Below are positions 5,728 to 10,511 of a DNA stretch of 10,511 nt, piece by piece. Under the pieces are notes generated by a model that was given only the letters and a program-made list of their open reading frames with translations, made no database searches and was not told the origin of the DNA. The stretch lies in assembly GCA_023388535.1 (NCBI GenBank), contig JAEWFZ010000035.1, positions 1 through 10,511 of the forward strand, given 5' to 3'. The stretch comes from Bacillota bacterium (lineage in GTDB: Bacteria; Bacillota_I; Bacilli_A; Erysipelotrichales; Erysipelotrichaceae). Position 1 is the stretch's first letter; each line of letters begins with the position of its first letter. Both the position numbers and the translations under genes were made by a program.

Positions 5728-6771
5728 ATGGAAAAACTAATCGAGTTTAAGAATATCGTCAAAGATTTTGACGGGCAACTAGTATTAAAAGGTATTAATT
5801 TAGATATTTACGAGAATGAATTTGTCACTTTATTGGGTCCTTCTGGATGTGGTAAAACGACTTTATTACGTATTCTCGGCGGCTTTTTGGAACAGACGGA
5901 AGGGGAAGTATATTTTGATGGCATTGAAATTTCTAAAGTTCCTGCCTATAAACGAGAAATTAATACCGTGTTTCAACGCTATGCTTTATTTCCTCATATG
6001 GATGTTTTTGACAATATTGCTTTTGGTTTAAGAATCAAAAAACAAGGGGAAGAAATCGTTAAACAAAAAGTAACCCGGATGCTTTCCTTAGTTAACTTAG
6101 TCGGTTTTGAAAATCGACCGGTTACGTTGTTATCGGGTGGGCAACAACAACGTGTTGCCATCGCACGCGCCTTGGTCAACGAACCGATGGTGCTGCTGTT
6201 GGATGAACCTTTAGGCGCCTTAGACTTAAAGCTTCGTAAAGAAATGCAGATTGAGTTAAAAAAGATTCAACAAGAAGTTGGAATCACATTCATCTATGTC
6301 ACCCACGACCAAGAAGAAGCGTTAACCATGAGCGATAAAATCGTTGTCATGAATCATGGCGAGATCCAACAAATAGGATCGCCTACGGATATTTATAACG
6401 AACCAGAGAATCGCTTCGTGGCCAATTTCATCGGAGCTTCCAACATTATTGATGGAATAATGATCGATGATTACCGGGTGTATTGGGATGACCAAGAATT
6501 TGTCTGCGTCGATTATGGCTTTGATGATAACGAACCCGTCGATATCGTTTTAAGACCTGAAGATTTAGATATCGTTGGAAAAGACCAAGGTAAGTTTAAT
6601 GGGGTCGTCACCTCCCATTTGTTCAAGGGCGTTCATTATGAAATTATGGTCGAAACCGACTACCGTACCTATATGATACATACTACCGATTTAACCGAAG
6701 TCGGTACCGAAGTTGGTATTGATTTTGGTTCGGAAGATATCCATGTGATGTGGAAATTGGAGAGTTACTAA
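5728..6771 (+). CDS. potA: Spermidine/putrescine ABC transporter, ATP-binding protein PotA
   Basis: A 347-residue ATPase that drives polyamine import through PotB and PotC at the inner face of the membrane. Seen in order: Walker A GPSGCGKTT at 37-45, Q-loop Q83 in NTVFQRYALFPH, signature LSGGQQQR at 135-142, Walker B VLLLDEP at 155-161, D-loop ALD at 164-166, and switch H193 in YVTHDQEEAL. A TOBE-like C-terminal domain covers about 268-345 (VDIVLRPEDLDI, GVVTSHLFKGVHYEI), as is usual for PotA and for other CUT-type importers. All catalytic residues are present. An open frame extends 36 codons upstream but overlaps the regulator; the start chosen has a good ribosome binding site and the normal MEKLIEFKNIVK entry. 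Its stop overlaps the potB start. PotA is the best call from context. Confidence 0.95.
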   Translation: MEKLIEFKNIVKDFDGQLVLKGINLDIYENEFVTLLGPSGCGKTTLLRILGGFLEQTEGEVYFDGIEISKVPAYKREINTVFQRYALFPHMDVFDNIAFGLRIKKQGEEIVKQKVTRMLSLVNLVGFENRPVTLLSGGQQQRVAIARALVNEPMVLLLDEPLGALDLKLRKEMQIELKKIQQEVGITFIYVTHDQEEALTMSDKIVVMNHGEIQQIGSPTDIYNEPENRFVANFIGASNIIDGIMIDDYRVYWDDQEFVCVDYGFDDNEPVDIVLRPEDLDIVGKDQGKFNGVVTSHLFKGVHYEIMVETDYRTYMIHTTDLTEVGTEVGIDFGSEDIHVMWKLESY

Positions 6772-7634
6772 TGGAGTCTTATCGTAAATTAGTTTATCCA
6801 TACCTAGCTTGGATGGGGGTCTTCATTGCTTTACCGATGTTGTTGATATTGATGTATGCTTTTACAACTTCGGGCAATGAACTGGTTTCCTTTGTCTTTA
6901 CCTTGGATAACTTCAAACGTTTCTTTGATCCGATATTTGTCAACGTGCTATTGAGATCTTTGTATATCGCCGGAGTTACAACGATTTTGTGTTTGTTTAT
7001 CGGTTATCCGATGGCGTATATGATTTCACGTCTTTCACCAAGACTTCAGGTTTTGATGATGTTGTTTGTTACTATTCCGATGTGGATTAACACCCTGATT
7101 CGTACGTATTCTTGGATATCTTTACTTGCGGATAATGGTATCATTAACAGACTTTTGAGTTCATTGGGCATCGGTCCATTTAAGATGATGTATACGGACT
7201 TTTCGGTTACTTTAGGAATGATTTATACCTTTTTACCATTTATGATTTTAAGTATTTATTCGCAATTAGCTAAAATGGACAATTCATTATTAGAAGCGGC
7301 ATCCGATTTAGGCGCTTCGCGGATAAAATCCTTTTTGAAAGTAACCTTACCGTTATCAATACCTGGGGTTATTTCCGGTATTACACTAGTCTTTTTACCG
7401 TCCGTTTCCAGCTTTATTGTCCCTCAACTCTTGGGCGGTGGTTCCTATATGTTGATTGGGAACCTCATAGAAAAACAGTTTATTCTAACCGCAGAATGGA
7501 ATTTTGGTTCAGCAATCTCATTGTTGATGACGTTGGTTATTCTCGTATCGATGGCTTTGATTCGTTACTTTGATAAGGATATTGAGAATAAGGAAGCCAG
7601 AAGCTCAAGGAGGAATCAATATGGTCGGGTATAA
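6771..7634 (+). CDS. potB: Spermidine/putrescine ABC transporter permease PotB
   Basis: A 287-residue integral membrane permease, one half of the polyamine channel. About six helices are visible, at roughly 11-31, 61-84, 95-115, 144-163, 196-220 and 245-265. The cytoplasmic EAA loop that docks to PotA is EAASDLGASRIKSFLKVTLP at 175-194, with the invariant glycine G181. The opening MESYRKLVYPYLAWMGVFIALP is typical of PotB. The ATG at 6771 is chosen because it gives a TAATG stop-start overlap with potA and has GGAGAG 6-7 bases upstream. A GTG seven codons earlier is possible but has no comparable site. The end overlaps potC by 14 bases. Confidence 0.93.
   Translation: MESYRKLVYPYLAWMGVFIALPMLLILMYAFTTSGNELVSFVFTLDNFKRFFDPIFVNVLLRSLYIAGVTTILCLFIGYPMAYMISRLSPRLQVLMMLFVTIPMWINTLIRTYSWISLLADNGIINRLLSSLGIGPFKMMYTDFSVTLGMIYTFLPFMILSIYSQLAKMDNSLLEAASDLGASRIKSFLKVTLPLSIPGVISGITLVFLPSVSSFIVPQLLGGGSYMLIGNLIEKQFILTAEWNFGSAISLLMTLVILVSMALIRYFDKDIENKEARSSRRNQYGRV
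7607..7613 (+). promoter_or_regulatory. Ribosome binding site deciding the potC start
   Basis: AAGGAGG lies inside the end of potB and ends 7 bases before ATG 7621, which marks the start rather than an in-frame codon 17 codons upstream. Confidence 0.82.
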
Positions 7635-8430
7635 TAATCGTCGTTGGACCAAGATTTTAGTTCTTGGCTTAATGTTGACTTTCTTTTATGCACCGATTGT
7701 GGTGATGATGTTTTTCTCGTTTAACGATGCCCGCTCGCTCAGTTCTTGGTCTGGATTTTCCTTACGTTGGTATGAGTCGTTATTTAGCAACCGCGAGATT
7801 TTGAGTTCGGTATGGGTATCGGTCACCATCGCTTTGATGGCGACGGTTATTTCTACGATTGTCGGTACCTTGACCGCTATTGGTTTGAGTAAATCGCGTC
7901 GTATTATTCGTGATATTACTTTGACTTTAAATGAATTTCCGATTCTTAATCCGGAAATTGTGACGGCGGTTGGTTTGATGCTTTTGTTTATTTTTTCCGG
8001 AGTCAACAAAGGTTATATGACCATGTTGCTGGCTCATATTATGTTTTGTATCCCTTATGTCATCTTGGCGGTAATGCCGCGTTTACGATCCTTAGATCCC
8101 AATATTACCGAAGCGGCGATGGATTTGGGAGCGACGCCAACTCAAGCTTTGACAAAGGTGATTTTACCTCAGATAACACCATCAATTATGTCAGCGGCTT
8201 TGATCGCATTTACGATGTCGTTTGATGACTTTGTTATTTCATATTTTGTTTCTGGAAATGGCGTTAACAATATTTCTATGCAGGTTTATGCTATGTCTAA
8301 ACGAATTAATCCGACGATTAATGCCCTAAGTACCATCCTAGTTGTGGTTGTTACGGTGGTATTAATTATTATCAATATTATTCCTATAGTGAAGGAGAAA
8401 GGAAGGAAAAATGAAAAAGTTTTTGATTAG
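7621..8430 (+). CDS. potC: Spermidine/putrescine ABC transporter permease PotC
   Basis: A 269-residue integral membrane permease, partner of PotB. About six helices, at roughly 11-33, 63-90, 100-127, 131-153, 186-208 and 234-256. The EAA loop EAAMDLGATPTQALTKVILP spans 164-183 with G170. The segment FTMSFDDFVISYFVSG (197-212) is a well-kept PotC signature, and FYAPIVVMMFFSFN (22-35) is the usual first-helix end. Length is normal for the family. The 3' end overlaps potD by 20 bases and the 5' end overlaps potB by 14, so all transporter parts should be made in step. Assignment to polyamine rather than another substrate rests on the combined PotABCD set. Confidence 0.94.
   Translation: MVGYNNRRWTKILVLGLMLTFFYAPIVVMMFFSFNDARSLSSWSGFSLRWYESLFSNREILSSVWVSVTIALMATVISTIVGTLTAIGLSKSRRIIRDITLTLNEFPILNPEIVTAVGLMLLFIFSGVNKGYMTMLLAHIMFCIPYVILAVMPRLRSLDPNITEAAMDLGATPTQALTKVILPQITPSIMSAALIAFTMSFDDFVISYFVSGNGVNNISMQVYAMSKRINPTINALSTILVVVVTVVLIIINIIPIVKEKGRKNEKVFD
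8392..8406 (+). promoter_or_regulatory. Double purine-rich ribosome binding site of potD
   Basis: AAGGAG at 8392-8397 and GGAAGG at 8401-8406 lie 13 and 4 bases before ATG 8411, inside the end of potC. Neither spacing is ideal. The binding protein is usually needed in excess over the permeases, and a doubled site could help that (inference). Confidence 0.55.
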
Positions 8431-9469
8431 TTTGGTAGTTTTATTACTACTAGTAGGTTGTGGTACATCCAAACCAAAGGAGGGCTCCAATAATGTGCTT
8501 AAATTATTTAATTGGGGCGAGTATATTGGTGAAAACACGATAAAAGATTTTGAAGCTAAATACGATGCTCGTGTCATCTCTTCGGTCTTTGGTTCTAACG
8601 AAGAAATGTATGTCAAATTATCCTCTGGAGAAAAATTCGACATTATGATTCCTAGCGACTACATGATTGAACGTTTAATTGCTGAAGAAAAGATTCAAAA
8701 AATCGATACTTCAAAATTAGAAAACTACAACAAGATTATGGATTCAGTTTTGAACATGCCATTTGATCCTAATAACGAGTATTCGGTCCCTTATCTATGG
8801 GGGAATGTCGGTATCGTCTATGTTAAGGATAAAGTTGATGAAGCCGATCTTAAGACTCAAGGTTGGAATATTTTAAAGAATGAAAAATATCGTGATCGTA
8901 TCTTCTTATACGATTCAGAACGTGATGGTTTTATGGTTGCCCTAAAAGCGCTTGGGTATTCGATGAATAGCGATAAACCGGAAGAATTGGAAGAAGCCTA
9001 TAACTGGCTCTTAGATATGAAAACAAAAACAAATCCAGTTCTAGTGATGGATGAAATCATCGACCAAACATTAACCGAACAAAAAGACATTGCGGTCATG
9101 TACAGTGGTGATGCTGCTTATATCTTATCTGAGAACGATAACTTAGCTTTCTATGTTCCGGAAGACCAAGGAACTAATATTTGGATCGATGCTATGGTAA
9201 TTCCAAGCGATGCTGAAAATCCAGAATTAGCCATGAAATTTATTGATTTTGTTTTAGAACATGAACAAGGGCTTGGGTTGGTTGAAACTACCGGCTATAC
9301 CACGGTAATTCAATCGGTGTTTGACGAAGTTACCGGAGAAGATGGGGACTATTATGAAAATAACGCCTATCTCCCAGTCAAAGGCGCCAAAGACGAAGAA
9401 TTTCACTTTAACGCTAAGACCCGTCCAATCATCTCCGATTATTGGAATAAAGTTAAAGCGAGTAACTAA
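8411..9469 (+). CDS. potD: Spermidine/putrescine-binding lipoprotein PotD
   Basis: A 352-residue substrate-binding protein anchored outside the membrane by lipid. The signal MKKFLISLVVLLLLVGC ends in the lipobox LVGC with C17 as the modified residue. The mature part is a two-lobe PotD-type binding protein: LFNWGEY at 32-38 (W35 and Y38 match W34/Y37 of E. coli PotD), FDIMIPSDYM at 76-85, SVPYLWG at 125-131, LYDSERDGF at 166-174, AVMYSGDAAY at 228-237, and WIDAMVIP at 258-265 with W258 and D260. The Asp matches the acid that holds a polyamine amine in E. coli (D257). Y231 replaces E. coli W229. This acid and aromatic set backs a polyamine ligand; spermidine versus putrescine cannot be told. 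It is the last gene of the operon, followed at once by a terminator. Confidence 0.95.
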   Translation: MKKFLISLVVLLLLVGCGTSKPKEGSNNVLKLFNWGEYIGENTIKDFEAKYDARVISSVFGSNEEMYVKLSSGEKFDIMIPSDYMIERLIAEEKIQKIDTSKLENYNKIMDSVLNMPFDPNNEYSVPYLWGNVGIVYVKDKVDEADLKTQGWNILKNEKYRDRIFLYDSERDGFMVALKALGYSMNSDKPEELEEAYNWLLDMKTKTNPVLVMDEIIDQTLTEQKDIAVMYSGDAAYILSENDNLAFYVPEDQGTNIWIDAMVIPSDAENPELAMKFIDFVLEHEQGLGLVETTGYTTVIQSVFDEVTGEDGDYYENNAYLPVKGAKDEEFHFNAKTRPIISDYWNKVKASN

Positions 9470-9494
9470 GTTGTACTGAAAAGTACAACTTTTT
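9470..9494 (+). terminator. Rho-independent terminator of the potABCD operon
   Basis: GTTGTACT and AGTACAAC form a perfect 8-base stem closed by a GAAA tetraloop, followed by TTTTT. The stem starts at the base right after the potD stop codon. Confidence 0.93.
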
Positions 9495-9534
9495 CATATA
9501 GATTCTCATTTCTGTTGTTTATCTTTGATCGTGG

Positions 9535-9564
9535 TTGTTTTCGTTAGTTATTTCTTGTTATACT
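9535..9564 (+). promoter_or_regulatory. Promoter of the last HAD gene
   Basis: TTGTTT (9535-9540) and TATACT (9559-9564) are 18 bases apart, and a TGn extension (9556-9558) precedes the -10. This fits an independent unit after the pot terminator. Confidence 0.65.
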
Positions 9565-9571
9565 GTCTCTT

Positions 9572-9577
9572 GAGGTG
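9572..9577 (+). promoter_or_regulatory. Ribosome binding site deciding the HAD start
   Basis: GAGGTG ends 6 bases before ATG 9584. A GTG three codons upstream (9575) lies within this site, so the ATG is the better start. Confidence 0.75.
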
Positions 9578-9583
9578 AAATTT

Positions 9584-10291
9584 ATGATTGATACGATTTT
9601 GTTTGATTTAGATGGGACCTTGTTGCCGATGGATATTGAGGTATTTATTAAACATTATTTTGCTGAATTGGCGATTTTTTGTACACGTTTTGGTTATGAG
9701 CCACATCAGCTAATCGAGGCTTTGAAAAAGGCTACTTATAGGATGTTAAACCACGATGGTACTAAAACCAACGAAGAGGTTTTCTGGAACCAATGGACAG
9801 CCGATTTGGGGGATAAGATCGCCCAACATCCGTTGGAGTTAGAATCATTTTATCGTAACGAATTCATTAAAGCCAAAGACGGAACAAATCTTGAACCTTT
9901 AGCTAAAGAAGCGGTCGACTATTTAAAAAATAAAGGTTATCGTTTAATTTTAGCGACCAATCCGATGTTTCCAAGGATTGCTACGGAACAAAGAATTATC
10001 TGGGCGGGGCTGTCTGTAGATGATTTTATTGAAATAACAACCTATGAAAACTATCACTACACCAAACCAAATTTATTGTATTACCAAGAAATTATGGATA
10101 AGTATAATTTAAAACCAGAACAATGTTTAATGATTGGCAATGATGTAGAGGAAGATTTAGTAGTTGAGAAACTGGGCATCAAAACTTATCTCGTTACCGA
10201 TCACTTAATTGATCGTAAAGATACGGATTTATCGAAGCAATTATCGGGTAGTTTTAAAGAAATGTTTGATTGGATTAAGGAGAACTTGTAA
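9584..10291 (+). CDS. HAD-family hydrolase (phosphatase), substrate unknown
   Basis: A 235-residue cytosolic HAD-superfamily hydrolase, probably a small-molecule phosphatase. Motif I is LFDLDGTLLP with nucleophile D8 and D10; motif II is LILATNP with T125; motif III is K161 in YTKPN; motif IV is MIGNDVEEDL with D187 and D191. The helical insert between motifs I and II (about 17-100) points to a class I cap, unlike the class II cap of the HAD enzyme in the nag operon. Motif IV has Asn before the Asp, a form seen in many Gram-positive HAD proteins related to YjjG and phosphoglycolate phosphatase. It stands alone between the pot operon terminator and its own terminator. Physiological substrate cannot be read from sequence. 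Confidence 0.88.
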   Translation: MIDTILFDLDGTLLPMDIEVFIKHYFAELAIFCTRFGYEPHQLIEALKKATYRMLNHDGTKTNEEVFWNQWTADLGDKIAQHPLELESFYRNEFIKAKDGTNLEPLAKEAVDYLKNKGYRLILATNPMFPRIATEQRIIWAGLSVDDFIEITTYENYHYTKPNLLYYQEIMDKYNLKPEQCLMIGNDVEEDLVVEKLGIKTYLVTDHLIDRKDTDLSKQLSGSFKEMFDWIKENL

Positions 10292-10302
10292 GAGTTCTTT
10301 TT
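10277..10302 (+). terminator. Rho-independent terminator overlapping the HAD gene end
   Basis: AGAACT (10281-10286) pairs with AGTTCT (10293-10298) around TGTAAG, which includes the TAA stop. AAGG upstream can extend the stem against the TTTT run. The run TTTTT follows. Confidence 0.75.
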
Positions 10303-10333
10303 AATTTGTATCAGTGTGAATTCTCATAGTTAA

Positions 10334-10482
10334 TTCCGTTTCCCGATAAGTCTGTTAATTTAGCAGACTTATTTCATTTTCAGAAGCACAAAACGGCGTT
10401 AACAATAAAAATAACAGTTAATTCAATCGTTCTTAAACACGCTGAAAACAACAGGCTATTTCCGTTTCTTAGACTTATTTCA
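10334..10482. repeat. Repeated words around the end-of-window hairpin
   Basis: TTCCGTTTC occurs at 10334-10342 and 10460-10468, and AGACTTATTTCA occurs at 10365-10376 and 10471-10482. In the second copy the two words are almost adjacent, as if the first copy had gained the hairpin between them or the second had lost it. No gene is seen in the last 210 bases. Confidence 0.5.
10346..10380 (+). terminator. Second terminator-like hairpin
   Basis: ATAAGTCTG (10346-10354) and CAGACTTAT (10364-10372) form a 9-base stem, and the inner TTAA/TTAG bases may extend it. A T-rich run TTTCATTTT follows. It could back up the terminator at 10277 or serve a minus-strand gene beyond the window. Confidence 0.6.
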
Positions 10483-10511
10483 GGTTTTGGTTTCTAGTGA
10501 CTCTTGTTTTT

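Noticed and set aside
5994..6179. Minus-strand frame inside potA, and a plus-strand alternative frame at 5816-6031
   Set aside because: Both overlap the conserved ATPase core in other frames and show no independent support.
6750..6770. GTG start for potB seven codons upstream
   Set aside because: The ATG at 6771 has better site spacing and the TAATG overlap; the extra residues are only the shifted reading of the potA end.
7686..8009. 107-codon minus-strand frame inside potC
   Set aside because: It is a shadow of a hydrophobic permease gene, with no ribosome binding site or recognisable protein.
8362..8643. 93-codon minus-strand frame across potC and potD
   Set aside because: It is antisense to two confident, overlapping genes and has no family match.

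Overview
The window looks like a chromosomal stretch of a low-GC Gram-positive bacterium (Bacillota). The evidence is AT-rich DNA, strong AGGAGG-type ribosome binding sites, TTGCAA/TATAAT sigma-A-like promoters, a Gram-positive-style lipoprotein substrate-binding protein, and tightly overlapping operons. Protein style and gene sets would fit Erysipelotrichia or a relative, but this is an impression and not a proof.

Layout from left to right. Positions 1-130 hold three direct copies of a 16-base unit, possibly the edge of a mobile element whose body lies outside the window. Next is rpmB (ribosomal protein L28) on the minus strand with its own promoter and terminator. Divergent from it is an overlapping operon: nagA, a diacylglycerol-kinase-family lipid kinase, nagB, and a Cof-type HAD phosphatase. 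A thioredoxin gene with its own extended -10 promoter follows. It converges on a 64-residue two-helix membrane protein gene, and a long two-way terminator hairpin lies between them.

After an AT-rich gap of about 370 bases, a TTGCAA-16-TATAAT promoter with two inverted repeats precedes an XRE-cupin regulator and a complete potABCD polyamine ABC transporter, all in one operon that ends at a GAAA-tetraloop terminator. The last gene is a second, stand-alone HAD hydrolase with its own promoter and terminator. The final 210 bases hold a terminator-like hairpin and short repeated words.

Together the genes cover amino-sugar catabolism (GlcNAc-6-P to GlcN-6-P to fructose-6-P), lipid phosphate recycling, redox maintenance, and uptake of spermidine/putrescine under a probable self-binding regulator. 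Every gene recognised belongs to a known family. I found no clear sign of an undescribed multi-gene system. The most notable points are the lipid kinase inside the nag operon, the repeat array at the left edge, the probable operators of the pot operon, and the small membrane protein.
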